Origin: Roseibacillus persicicus
GTDB taxonomy: Bacteria; Verrucomicrobiota; Verrucomicrobiia; Verrucomicrobiales; Akkermansiaceae
DNA length: 64,000 nt
Direction: 5' to 3'
Assembly (NCBI RefSeq): GCF_014651675.1
Contig: NZ_BMXI01000006.1
Span: 124,001-188,000, forward strand
Of this stretch, positions 17,500 to 25,953 are shown one piece after another. Position 1 is the first letter of the stretch; every line of letters begins with the position of its first letter. A model generated the notes under the pieces. It did not search any database. It worked only from the letters and a program-made list of their open reading frames with translations, and was not told where the DNA came from. The position numbers were made by a program, and so were the translations under genes.

Positions 17500-19080
17500 C
17501 TATCCCTCGGACAGGTAGGCGACCAAGTCTCGGATTTCGCGTTTGCTCAAGGTGCCCAGCACTGAGGGCATGGGAGAGATACTGGTAATTTTTGCGATAT
17601 CCTTGCGTTCAATTTTCAGCTTCTGGGTCGTGCCTTCCAGAAGAATTTCGAGGGAGTCAGCGGTCTGTAGGGTCGGAGTTCCTTTATGAAAGGTACCGTT
17701 GGTGAGTTCCACCACCATGTAACCGTAACCATTTCGGAGATCGTGATTGGGGGCGATGATGGCTCGTAGATTGTCTTTAGAACTTCTGCTAAAGAACGGC
17801 AGTATGATCTCACCCGTGTCGTCGAAGTCCTCGGTCGACGCCCAGTGGCTATGACAATTCAGACAGCCCGCTTTTTGGCTCACCAACACCAGAAGGCCCT
17901 CGTTCATATCCCCGCCCATGAGCAGTTCGGGAAAGGCGTCTTCCGGATGGGGGCCTTTCTTCGAGGGGGCAGTTAGTTTGGCAAAATTTCGGTGGGTATC
18001 TTCGCTAAAAGCATCGCCACGGAGCGCGAGGACTTCTTCAATTTCGAGCCAGAGCTCGGGATGCAAGGCGATGCTGCCCTGAGGTTCGTTGATGATTTCT
18101 TCCAAAAGACTGTCCGCGCTGTCTGTTTCCAGAGAGGCCAAGAAAAGAAGGGTTTTCTGGGCCATGGGAAGCGAGCCGATTCCCAGAGATTGGGAGAAGG
18201 GAAAGTCGAAGCCAAAGTCTCTGCGAATACTGGCGAGGGTGGCATCCGGGTTGTCGCGATACCAATTCTCCAAGACGGTGAACCAAACGTCGGGTTCTTG
18301 CGCCCCTTGAATCAGTTTCTCCCAATCCGCACCGTTGTTCATGAGCTCGAGGAGTGCCACGCCGCGGGTATGTGCATCCAGACCATTGTGGTAGAAGATG
18401 GAGGTCAGCTCGATGTCCGTGATAGGGTGTTCGATTCGCTTGCTGAGAACGAGGGCTTCCGTCAGGAAGTCGCCAGTAAAGCTGCTCTTCGGGGAGAGCA
18501 GAAATTTTCCCAGGCGTTGATCCATACTTGCAATCAATTCGGGTGAAAGTTCTTTGAAATACCTGAGCCGCTTCAGAGCCGTGGTTCGGAATTCGGACGG
18601 CGTTCTCTGGTCGGTTGCGTAGGCAAAAAGGCGTTCCGCCTCGGCGGCTCCCCCAAGTCTCGTATTGGCGGCAATAGCCACCTCCGAGCAAAGACGGTCG
18701 CTCGGAATCCAAGCAAGAGTTTGGGCCAAAGGGAGAAGTCCTTCTTCGACGACTGGGTCGTCTAGAATTCCCCGGCCTGCGGCTGCTCTCACCCGATGAC
18801 TGCCGGCCCGCAGAAAGAGGCAGACCGCAGGGTGGCCCCGGCGACCGAGTTCGGTCGCGGCCCCGACTTTGAGCGCCTCCAAGTCGTCGCCCAGAAGAGA
18901 AGCGAGCTGCTCGGGGGTGGCATTCTTCATGGCTTCAGCCAGCATTTCCTCATCGATTTCGACTTCTGGTCTCTCCGCTCGAATGTCAGCCAGCGTTTCT
19001 TCGTAATCAAAGTCCTCCGCTCCCAGCACAAAAAACGGGTAGATGCTAAATGCTGCTGAAAGTGATAGTATGATCTTCAT
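17500..19080 (-). CDS. Secreted HEAT-like repeat protein with C-terminal haem c (CxxCH) domain
   Basis: 526 residues from the ATG at 19080 (an upstream TTG at 19098 is less likely). A signal peptide (MKIILSLSAAFSIYPFFVLG) is followed by helical repeats of HEAT type (about 60-390). The C-terminal domain carries CLNCH at residues 406-410, the covalent haem c motif, and KREIRDLVAYL near the end, as in the Planctomycetes/Verrucomicrobia putative haem-binding domain (TIGR02603 type). It is probably a periplasmic electron carrier or haem-bearing subunit. A related domain ends the large protein at 22668-25412. The redox partner is unknown. Confidence 0.8.
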   Translation of the reverse strand: MKIILSLSAAFSIYPFFVLGAEDFDYEETLADIRAERPEVEIDEEMLAEAMKNATPEQLASLLGDDLEALKVGAATELGRRGHPAVCLFLRAGSHRVRAAAGRGILDDPVVEEGLLPLAQTLAWIPSDRLCSEVAIAANTRLGGAAEAERLFAYATDQRTPSEFRTTALKRLRYFKELSPELIASMDQRLGKFLLSPKSSFTGDFLTEALVLSKRIEHPITDIELTSIFYHNGLDAHTRGVALLELMNNGADWEKLIQGAQEPDVWFTVLENWYRDNPDATLASIRRDFGFDFPFSQSLGIGSLPMAQKTLLFLASLETDSADSLLEEIINEPQGSIALHPELWLEIEEVLALRGDAFSEDTHRNFAKLTAPSKKGPHPEDAFPELLMGGDMNEGLLVLVSQKAGCLNCHSHWASTEDFDDTGEIILPFFSRSSKDNLRAIIAPNHDLRNGYGYMVVELTNGTFHKGTPTLQTADSLEILLEGTTQKLKIERKDIAKITSISPMPSVLGTLSKREIRDLVAYLSEG

Positions 19081-19210
19081 AAGAAACAAAGGGCTCAAAG
19101 GATTAACGAAGCAGCCTAGGGAATTTGAAAAGATATGCCATCTATTTTGGCTGGATAGTCGTTCGAAACACTACAGCGCTTGAGCTAAGGCTTTGAAGGC
19201 CTTGCTTTCA

Positions 19211-19286
19211 GAAAGAAAAAGGCCGCAAAATTAGCGAAAGAGGGGAACCCATAAATGGGTGCCTCTGGTTTCGCTTCTTCGCGGCC
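19211..19286 (-). terminator. Long imperfect hairpin with T-tract after the dehydrogenase gene
   Basis: On the minus strand, arms GGCCGC/GCGGCC, GCGAAA/TTTCGC and GAGG/CCTC nest around an inner ACCCAT/ATGGGT hairpin, and the structure is followed by TTTTTCTTTC. It lies 22 bp past the stop of the gene at 19308-20534 and upstream of the gene starting at 19080. It works on paper as a terminator, but the multi-part stem is larger than needed. Confidence 0.65.
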
Positions 19287-19307
19287 TGGAGAGAGGGAGA
19301 GGGGAAG

Positions 19308-20534
19308 TTAGGCCGGAGTCAGGGCCTTGGCTTGCTCCATGGACAGGACCTTCATGGTCCAGGGAAGGCCGTGTTCGTTGAGGTCGGCCATGAAGGCGTC
19401 GGGATCGTGTTGTTCGATGTTCCAGACCCCGGGCTTGCGCCACTCGCCGGAAAGCATTTGCTTGGCCCCAATCATCGCGGGCACACCGGTGGTATAGGAA
19501 ATGGCCTGCGAGCCCACCTCGGCGAAGCACTCTTCGTGGTCGCAGATGTTATAGATATAGAGCGCGGTTTCTTTTCCTTCCTTATCGAGACCGGTCATGA
19601 TGTTTCCGATGCAAGTGCGTCCCTTGGTGCGTTCGCCCAAATCGCCGGGATTGGGGAGGACCGCTTTGAGGAATTGCAGCGGAATGATTTCCTGGCCGTT
19701 GTAGGTCACGGGATCGATTCGGGTCATGCCGACATTCTGCAAGACCTCGAGGTGTTTGAGGTAGTTGGGGGAGAAGCTCATCCAGAACTGGGCCCGCTTG
19801 ATGGTGGGGATGTGTTTCGCGATGGACTCGAGCTCTTCGTGATACATGCGATAGATCTCGTAGGTGCCGACTTCTTCGGGGCAAGTGAAGCTCTGGTGCT
19901 CCGACATGGCGGGCGTTTCCACAAACTCTCCATTTTCCCAGTGACGGCAGGGTGCGGTGACCTCACGAATGTTGATCTCGGGGTTGAAGTTGGTGGCGAA
20001 GGCGTGTCCGTGGTCGCCGCCATTGACGTCCACGATGTCGAGCGTGTGAATCTCAGAGAAGTGGTGCTTCAAGGCATAGGCCGTGAAAACTCCGGTGACC
20101 CCGGGATCGAATCCTGAGCCCAAGAGTGCGCTCAGGTCTTTTTCCACAAAGCGGTCTTGGTAAGCCCACTGGTGCGAGTATTCGAATTTGGCTTCATGGG
20201 GTGGTTCGTAGTTGGCGGTATCGAGGTAATCGACTCCTGCTGCAAGACAGGCGTCCATGAGGGGCAAGTCCTGATAGGGCAGGGCGACATTGAGCAGCAG
20301 GTCGGGCTTCAGTTCCTCGAGCAAGGCTGTGGTCTCCGCCACGTTGTCGGCGTCGATCTGACGGGTGGCGATGTCGCGGCCGGTGCGCTCTTTGACCGAA
20401 GTGGCGATGGCCTCGCATTTCGAGACTGTTCGGGAAGCCAGGGTGATGGTGCCGAAGGTCTCCGGAACCATCGCACACTTGTGCGCCACGACGTGACCAA
20501 CTCCACCGGCACCAATGATGAGAACGTGTTTCAT
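19308..20534 (-). CDS. Carboxynorspermidine/carboxyspermidine dehydrogenase (saccharopine dehydrogenase family)
   Basis: 408 residues from the ATG at 20534, where the Rossmann fold begins directly (MKHVLIIGAGGVGHVVAHKCA). The longer open frame upstream is not coding-like. Further matches to the carboxynorspermidine dehydrogenase family as I remember it are TLASRTVSKCEAI, YLDTANYEPP, LGSGFDPGVTGVFTAYA, VNGGDHGHAFATNFNPE and QAISYTTGVPAMIGA. The enzyme joins aspartate semialdehyde to a diamine with NADPH, giving a carboxylated polyamine for later decarboxylation to norspermidine or spermidine. No matching decarboxylase gene is in the window. A terminator-like hairpin follows. Confidence 0.88.
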   Translation of the reverse strand: MKHVLIIGAGGVGHVVAHKCAMVPETFGTITLASRTVSKCEAIATSVKERTGRDIATRQIDADNVAETTALLEELKPDLLLNVALPYQDLPLMDACLAAGVDYLDTANYEPPHEAKFEYSHQWAYQDRFVEKDLSALLGSGFDPGVTGVFTAYALKHHFSEIHTLDIVDVNGGDHGHAFATNFNPEINIREVTAPCRHWENGEFVETPAMSEHQSFTCPEEVGTYEIYRMYHEELESIAKHIPTIKRAQFWMSFSPNYLKHLEVLQNVGMTRIDPVTYNGQEIIPLQFLKAVLPNPGDLGERTKGRTCIGNIMTGLDKEGKETALYIYNICDHEECFAEVGSQAISYTTGVPAMIGAKQMLSGEWRKPGVWNIEQHDPDAFMADLNEHGLPWTMKVLSMEQAKALTPA

Positions 20535-20655
20535 GGCGCGAGAATCAAACGGCAAATGAAGGGAAGCAAGACCGATCAGCGGGAGGACAGACATTTTATT
20601 TCTTAGCCTGTCCCACGTCGCAGGGTCTTGCTTCCCGGTGTTTTTCTCCAGCTCT

Positions 20656-22080
20656 TTACCATTGGGCGAACCACTCACGGAAGACCGGCAGGCGCAGGCG
20701 GTAGCGGGCAATGTTGCCTTCATGGAGGCTGGAAAGAACGTTCTCCACCAGCTCCACAAAAGCCGCTTTGTTCTCCGGCGCGATTTCGCGAGTGCTTTGG
20801 TCGTTGATCCAGGCGATGGCGGCCTTCTTATCGAGGCCGTTGCCTACGATGAACTGCACATAGCGATGGACGTCCTGCCGATACCGCACATGCAGGGGAT
20901 CGGGGTCGCCGATGACCTGACGGATGGCGGAGTAGAGGTCGCAAGACTTTCGATAAGCTGCCACAAAGACGTCCCGCAAGTAGTCCACCCGCTGCAGCTC
21001 GTAGACCGCAAGGGTGGCTTGCAGATAATCCTCACGGGGAACCCCGACGAAAGACAAGGGGCACAGGTTGTAGAGCATCATGGGGATATTGGCCGCCAGA
21101 CGCGAAACCCGCTTGTTGACGTCGATGAAGGGTTGCAGATAGGGCAGATGGACCATCGCAAAGAAGGATTGCTCGAAGGGGTCGGAGATGGCGGAGGCCT
21201 TTTCCAAAAACCGTTCGAAGTTTTCCGCAATGCGGGGAGGGTCCAACAGGGGCTTGAAGGAGGTTCCGGTGACCCCAACGGGCTCGTGCCGCAGACGTCC
21301 GCTGGCTTCCTCATAGGGCAAGAGCGCTTCCGCCAAAGCGGCGTGAAGGTTGAAGAGGGTGTAACGATTGAAGCCAATCTCTTCCGACTGCTCGGCGAGA
21401 ATTTCGATTGCGGTCTTGTGATTGAGGATCATTTGCGCCTCCGCCAAAGACTTGCCATCGGCGCTCTCTCCCATCTCGAAGAGCCGTTGGGTCTCGAGAA
21501 TGGAATAGGTGTTGCCCTCCAGGCGACTGGAGTTCCAAGAGAGGTCGATGATGAGCCGGTCCATCACTTTGCGAAGATAGGTTCCCGCCGGATGGGCGGT
21601 CATCCCGACTCGACCCATCTTGGCCAATTCGGCCCGTAGCTCGACGGGAATGTATTCGGTGATGTTGGGCTGATAAGCCTTAAGAAACTGGTCATCATAG
21701 GGCGCTGGCTTTCGCTCGGCCACGGGACGCGTGACGGCTGCCCGCAGCTCCTTGGCGGCGGGGGAGAGCCAGTCTCCTTTCGGACTGTCGCGCTCGGGAA
21801 CACGATAGATTTCCTCGGGCTCGGCTAGAAACGAGTAGGGCTTGGGCTTCGAGACCGAACGGTGCTCTTCGACCAAGTGGTATCTGAAACCTCGGCCCGC
21901 GCCGGAGGTGGAGACGTCACCTTTCGCCACGAGTTCGTCGAGACGCCTTTGTAGGGTTCGCTTGGCAATGCCGCTCAGCTCCGGTTGCTCCAAAAGCTCA
22001 CGAATCGGCATCGCGCCACCACCTCGGGCCAAGACGTCCTTAATTTCGTTCTGCTGGGTCGATTTGGCATGATTACTCAT
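20656..22080 (-). CDS. Fic-domain protein with N-terminal winged helix
   Basis: 474 residues. Residues about 8-65 look like a winged-helix DNA-binding domain (IKDVLARGGGAMPIRELLEQ, then GIAKRTLQRRLDELVAKGDV). A SSRLEGN segment (about residue 180) fits the (S/T)xxxE(G/N) inhibitory helix of Fic proteins. The Fic core has QPFIDVNKRVSR at residue 316 onward, in place of HPFxxGNGRxxR. The catalytic histidine is therefore glutamine, so ordinary AMP transfer is doubtful, although this variant seems typical of the winged-helix Fic subfamily as I recall it. It may act mainly as a regulator. Three GGCACGAT sites lie just upstream (22105-22179). The TM2 gene precedes it. Confidence 0.85.
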   Translation of the reverse strand: MSNHAKSTQQNEIKDVLARGGGAMPIRELLEQPELSGIAKRTLQRRLDELVAKGDVSTSGAGRGFRYHLVEEHRSVSKPKPYSFLAEPEEIYRVPERDSPKGDWLSPAAKELRAAVTRPVAERKPAPYDDQFLKAYQPNITEYIPVELRAELAKMGRVGMTAHPAGTYLRKVMDRLIIDLSWNSSRLEGNTYSILETQRLFEMGESADGKSLAEAQMILNHKTAIEILAEQSEEIGFNRYTLFNLHAALAEALLPYEEASGRLRHEPVGVTGTSFKPLLDPPRIAENFERFLEKASAISDPFEQSFFAMVHLPYLQPFIDVNKRVSRLAANIPMMLYNLCPLSFVGVPREDYLQATLAVYELQRVDYLRDVFVAAYRKSCDLYSAIRQVIGDPDPLHVRYRQDVHRYVQFIVGNGLDKKAAIAWINDQSTREIAPENKAAFVELVENVLSSLHEGNIARYRLRLPVFREWFAQW

Positions 22081-22104
22081 GGTTTCGCGCCAATATTAGC
22101 CTTT

Positions 22105-22179
22105 ATCGTGCCGACTTCAAGCAGAAACAGCTATCGCAAAGGTAGCTTTGGCACGATTTTCCGACTTAACTGGCACGAT
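22105..22179. promoter_or_regulatory. Three GGCACGAT sites upstream of the Fic gene (candidate operator)
   Basis: GGCACGAT occurs at 22150-22157 and 22172-22179, and in the opposite direction (ATCGTGCC) at 22105-22112. CCGACTT follows two of the sites. The nearest copy is 25 bp upstream of the Fic ATG; the farthest is in the last codons of the TM2 gene. A winged-helix autoregulator binding here is an inference. Confidence 0.45.
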
Positions 22180-22561
22180 TCAATTCGTCAATCTTGCCAT
22201 TCAAGGTGCAGAAGTCGTAGGCCCAACCAATTCCGAAGAGTCCGCCGGTGAAAAGCCAGAGCAGTCCTGTTCCCCACTTGCCCAGATAGAAGCGATGAAC
22301 TCCAAAGAGACCGAGGAAGGTGAGCAGGATCCACGAAATGTCGTAATCGTAGCGTCCTTTGACATAACGATGGTCGGCAGCGCGGTCCATCGAGGGAATG
22401 AGAAAGAGGTCGACGATCCAACCGATCAGAAAGAGTCCGCCGGTGAGGAGCCAGATGACCCCGGTGATTGGGCGTCCGTAATAAAAACGGTGGGAGCCGG
22501 TGAATCCGAAAATCCAGAGCAGGTAGCCAATAGTCTTCGAGTGAGTGTCGTTCGTTTCCAT
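22166..22561 (-). CDS. Double TM2-domain membrane protein
   Basis: 131 residues in two similar halves. The first has KTIGYLLWIFGFTGSHRFYYGR and then GVIWLLTGGLFLIGWIVDLF; the second has WILLTFLGLFGVHRFYLGKWGTG and then LLWLFTGGLFGIGWAYDFC. Each half matches a TM2 domain, two membrane spans joined by the G(x)HRFYxG motif. TM2 proteins are widespread small membrane proteins of mostly unknown role. It is transcribed toward the Fic gene, 85 bp away, and could share its operon, but the repeated GGCACGAT sites between them suggest a separate promoter for Fic. Confidence 0.9.
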   Translation of the reverse strand: METNDTHSKTIGYLLWIFGFTGSHRFYYGRPITGVIWLLTGGLFLIGWIVDLFLIPSMDRAADHRYVKGRYDYDISWILLTFLGLFGVHRFYLGKWGTGLLWLFTGGLFGIGWAYDFCTLNGKIDELNRAS

Positions 22562-22667
22562 GCCAGCAGCTTAGGAGTGGAAGTTCACTCGTGCGATTGC
22601 AGGTTTCTGCCATTTTTGCACTGCCCTGAATTTGCTTGTTCATTATTTGCCGTAAAATGGCCTTCCG

Positions 22668-25412
22668 ATGTCCCGTTTACTTTCCCAGTCTCACTTTCAA
22701 CAAATGATCCGCTCTCTATTTTTCCTCTTCCCGGCCGTAGCTGTTGCTCAGACCGAAGTCGTCAAGAATGACGAGGCTAATGCCATCGGTCCCAATCTTC
22801 CTCCCCGCAAGGTCGAGGCAGAACTTTTTCAGGTTCCTGAGGGCTTCGAGGTGACGGTTTGGGCTTCCACTCCGCAACTGTTCAACCCGACCAATATTGA
22901 CATCGATGCCAAGGGGCGCATTTGGGCCTGTGAAGGAGTGCGCTACCGGAGTCATGTCAAGCGTCAGCCAGCGGGAGACCGGGTGGTGGTGATGAAAGAT
23001 ACTGATGGCGATGGAAAGGCGGATTCGTCCCACACCTTCGTGCAGGAAAAAGCTCTCATTGCGCCGCTGGGGATTGGGGTCTTCGACAACAAGGTCTTCG
23101 TCGCCCAACCGCCGGAATTGATTGTCTACACCGATGTGAACCGCAACCTGGTGTTCGATGAGGGCACTGATACCCGCGAGGTCATCTTGACGGGGTTCAA
23201 TGCGCGTAATCACGATCACTCGTTGCACTCGGTGACGATGGGGCCGGATGGGAAGTTCTACTTCAATGTGGGAAACTGCGGGGCGATCTTTAAGGACAAA
23301 GACGACCGCGAGTTTGTGATTGGCGGTCCTTATCGCGGCGGTGGGGGGCAGTATTTTGTGGAAAATGAAAAGCGTGGAGGCGAGAAGTCGGCCGACGGAC
23401 ATGTCTGGACCGCGGGCGCAACCTTCCGCATGAACGAAGATGGCTCCGAGGTGGAAGTCGTCGGGCATGGTTACCGCAATTCCTACGAGCAGACTCTGAC
23501 TTCCTTTGGGGACATGTTTCAGAACGACAATGATGATCCGCCGGCCTGTCGCGTTTCCTATATCTTGGAGTATGGCTGCGCGGGTTACTTTTCGCGGGAT
23601 GGTCGGCGCGGTTACCGCGCGGAAAAGCGTCCCAACCAGGAGCATTGGCGCAATCACTGGCGCCAGGACGATCCCGGCACGATGGATGCCGGCGATGTCT
23701 ATGGCGGAGGTTCGCCGACGGGAGTGGCCTTTTATGAAAACGGAGCCATGGGTGAGGATTTTGTAGGAACCCTTTTGGCGTGCGAGCCTGGCCGCAATGT
23801 CATCTTCAGCTATCAGCCCGAGCCTGAAAAAGGGACCTTCAAGCTGGATCGCTCGGATTTCATGACCTCCAACACCACGAACGAATTCTTGGGCAGTGAT
23901 TTCGTCGGGGGTACAAGAGGGAAGAAGCAGGATGAATTCGAAGACCATCTTCTCTTTCGCCCTTCTGATATCGCGGTCGGACCGGATGGCGCTCTCTATG
24001 TGTCGGATTGGTATGACGCCCGGGTTGGAGGGCATGGCGACTTGGATGATAGCTGCTCGGGAACGATCTACCGCATTGCTCCGAAAGGATTTACTCCTTC
24101 CGTTCCCCAGTTCGATGCCAGCACCATCGAGGGCGCTATCACTGCTCTGCGTTCACCGGCAGTGAACGTTCGTTACTTGGGTTACCGGGGATTGCAGGAG
24201 AAAGGTGAGGAGGCTTTGGCGGCGGTGAAAGAGCTGATTAAAACGGAGGAGAATCCCTTCGTGGCTGCTCGTGGAATCTGGCTCTTGCCTCAGTTGGGGG
24301 AGCAGGGAGTGGCTGTTTGCGAAGAGGTCTTGCAGGACGAGAATCCTCAAAACCGCATTGCCGCTTTGCGTGCATTGCTTCGTTCGGGACAGGATATTCT
24401 TCCACATGCAAAAGCACTCGCGGGCGATTCTGACCCCGGAGTTCGGCGCGATGTGGCGCTGGCGCTACGGGATTTGCCTGCGGCTCAAACCAAAGAAATT
24501 TTCGCCACCTTGGCCCAGCAAGTGGAGTTCACGGACAAGAACTCGGTGGAAGCCATCGGTCTTGGGGCTGCTTTGCAAGAGGACGAAATTTGGCAGCATC
24601 TCCGTCAAGAGATGGGGGCGACCGACCCCCTGAAATGGGATGAACGTTTCGCCAAATTGACCTGGCGCCTCTGGCCGGTGTCGGCGGTGGCGGATTTGAA
24701 AGCGCGCGCTCTCGCGACGGAGTTGACTCCCGAGGAGCGGGCCTTCGCGGTCGAGTCGATTGCGTTCATCGACCATACGGATTCCGTGGAAGCGATGCTG
24801 AGTCTCGCCGACCAGGGTTCACCCAGTCGGCGGGCGGCTATGGACTGGCTCTTTCGCAGGGGCACTGGGGAGTGGGCTAAATACGACGTTTTACCTGAGT
24901 TGAAGAAGCGGGGGATTTACGATCCCAACTCCATTACCGTGACCTCGGTAACAGTGCCTGCTCCACCCAAGAAGAATCAGTATTCAACAGCCGATGTTCT
25001 CGCTCTAACAGGAGATGCCGAAAAGGGAAAAGCCAAGGCCATGGGATGTGTGATGTGTCACCAGATCAACGGCGTCGGTGTGTCCTACGGTCCCAATCTG
25101 GCGGGGTGGGGGAAAGGGCAACCGCGTGAAGTGATCGCGCGCTCCATCGTGGAGCCCTCCTTCGATATTTCCCACGGATTCAAGGGCTCAATCGTCGAAA
25201 CCAAGAAGGGGGAGACCGTACACGGATTGGTCACCAGTCCGGGAAATCCCCTGATGATTGTTTCCACTGGTGGAGTGGAGCAGATGATTCCGAAGAAGAT
25301 GATCAAGTCCCAAAAAGACCTGAAGCGCTCACTCATGCTCTCCTCCGACCAACTCGGGCTGACTGCGCAGGACGTTGCCGACATCGTCGCGTTTTTGAAG
25401 GTCTACGAGTAA
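22668..25412 (+). CDS. PVC-type secreted dehydrogenase with HEAT-like repeats and haem c domain
   Basis: 914 residues, or 902 from the ATG at 22704, where a signal peptide (MIRSLFFLFPAVAVAQ) starts. The first half is a beta-propeller-like domain of the Planctomycetes/Verrucomicrobia membrane-bound dehydrogenase type (FEVTVWASTPQLFNPTNID, NHDHSLHSVTMGPDGK, DIAVGPDGALYVSDWYD). A region of HEAT-like repeats follows (about 480-720). The C-terminal domain carries CVMCH at residues 794-798, a covalent haem c site, and ends with DVADIVAFLKVYE. Such proteins probably oxidise sugars or alcohols in the periplasm and pass electrons to haem. The substrate is unknown. Confidence 0.88.
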   Translation: MSRLLSQSHFQQMIRSLFFLFPAVAVAQTEVVKNDEANAIGPNLPPRKVEAELFQVPEGFEVTVWASTPQLFNPTNIDIDAKGRIWACEGVRYRSHVKRQPAGDRVVVMKDTDGDGKADSSHTFVQEKALIAPLGIGVFDNKVFVAQPPELIVYTDVNRNLVFDEGTDTREVILTGFNARNHDHSLHSVTMGPDGKFYFNVGNCGAIFKDKDDREFVIGGPYRGGGGQYFVENEKRGGEKSADGHVWTAGATFRMNEDGSEVEVVGHGYRNSYEQTLTSFGDMFQNDNDDPPACRVSYILEYGCAGYFSRDGRRGYRAEKRPNQEHWRNHWRQDDPGTMDAGDVYGGGSPTGVAFYENGAMGEDFVGTLLACEPGRNVIFSYQPEPEKGTFKLDRSDFMTSNTTNEFLGSDFVGGTRGKKQDEFEDHLLFRPSDIAVGPDGALYVSDWYDARVGGHGDLDDSCSGTIYRIAPKGFTPSVPQFDASTIEGAITALRSPAVNVRYLGYRGLQEKGEEALAAVKELIKTEENPFVAARGIWLLPQLGEQGVAVCEEVLQDENPQNRIAALRALLRSGQDILPHAKALAGDSDPGVRRDVALALRDLPAAQTKEIFATLAQQVEFTDKNSVEAIGLGAALQEDEIWQHLRQEMGATDPLKWDERFAKLTWRLWPVSAVADLKARALATELTPEERAFAVESIAFIDHTDSVEAMLSLADQGSPSRRAAMDWLFRRGTGEWAKYDVLPELKKRGIYDPNSITVTSVTVPAPPKKNQYSTADVLALTGDAEKGKAKAMGCVMCHQINGVGVSYGPNLAGWGKGQPREVIARSIVEPSFDISHGFKGSIVETKKGETVHGLVTSPGNPLMIVSTGGVEQMIPKKMIKSQKDLKRSLMLSSDQLGLTAQDVADIVAFLKVYE

Positions 25413-25425
25413 CTGGGCTTTTCTG

Positions 25426-25866
25426 TTAGTGGTTTCGCAAGGGGTCGGGGCCATATCGATTCGGTCCCGATGTCCCTTGCAAGCAGCCACACTCAATGAG
25501 GAGCCAGAGGCTGCCAATGTAAGGGATCAACCAAACCAAAATCATTAAGCCTGATTTTCCTCGATCATGAAACCGTTTGGATAGGCCGGCAAAGTTAATC
25601 CAGATGATGGCAATTCCGAAAATCAAGCTGATGAGCTCCCCGCTAAGTGAAGCGAGGGGTGAGGAGGGCTCTGAGAACTCGGCGAGGATTGAATCCAAAG
25701 CCAGCAACACGATGAAAATGAGCAAGCAGCTGCCCACGGTGTAGAGCCAATATTGGCTCCGGCTGAAGCGGCCGCGAAAGCTAAGAAGCTTTTGGAGGAG
25801 AGTCGGTTCCGGGTAGTCCGGAGGTTTTAACTCCGCGCGCGGTGCTTGATAGGGGTTGTCGGACAT
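25426..25866 (-). CDS. DUF805-family membrane protein
   Basis: 146 residues with RFSRSQYWLYTVG near the start, three or four membrane spans and the conserved LSKRFHDRGKSGLMILV, then GPNRYGPDPL at the end, all features of DUF805. Function is unknown, and the protein is in the inner membrane. It is convergent with the large haem protein gene, its stop lying 13 bp from that gene's stop. Confidence 0.9.
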   Translation of the reverse strand: MSDNPYQAPRAELKPPDYPEPTLLQKLLSFRGRFSRSQYWLYTVGSCLLIFIVLLALDSILAEFSEPSSPLASLSGELISLIFGIAIIWINFAGLSKRFHDRGKSGLMILVWLIPYIGSLWLLIECGCLQGTSGPNRYGPDPLRNH

Positions 25867-25953
25867 GATTGGGATGAGCGTCGATTATCAGCAACAGGGC
25901 AAATTCTTGGCGACATTATATCTTGTTGCAATAGCTTCCTTCTTCTTAGAGAA

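Noticed and set aside
20638-21639. Long plus-strand open frame opposite the Fic gene
   Set aside because: It is antisense to a gene with clear Fic and winged-helix motifs and shows no domain of its own.
22716-24035. Minus-strand frame opposite the PVC dehydrogenase
   Set aside because: The plus frame has a signal peptide, propeller-like motifs and CxxCH; the minus frame has nothing recognisable.
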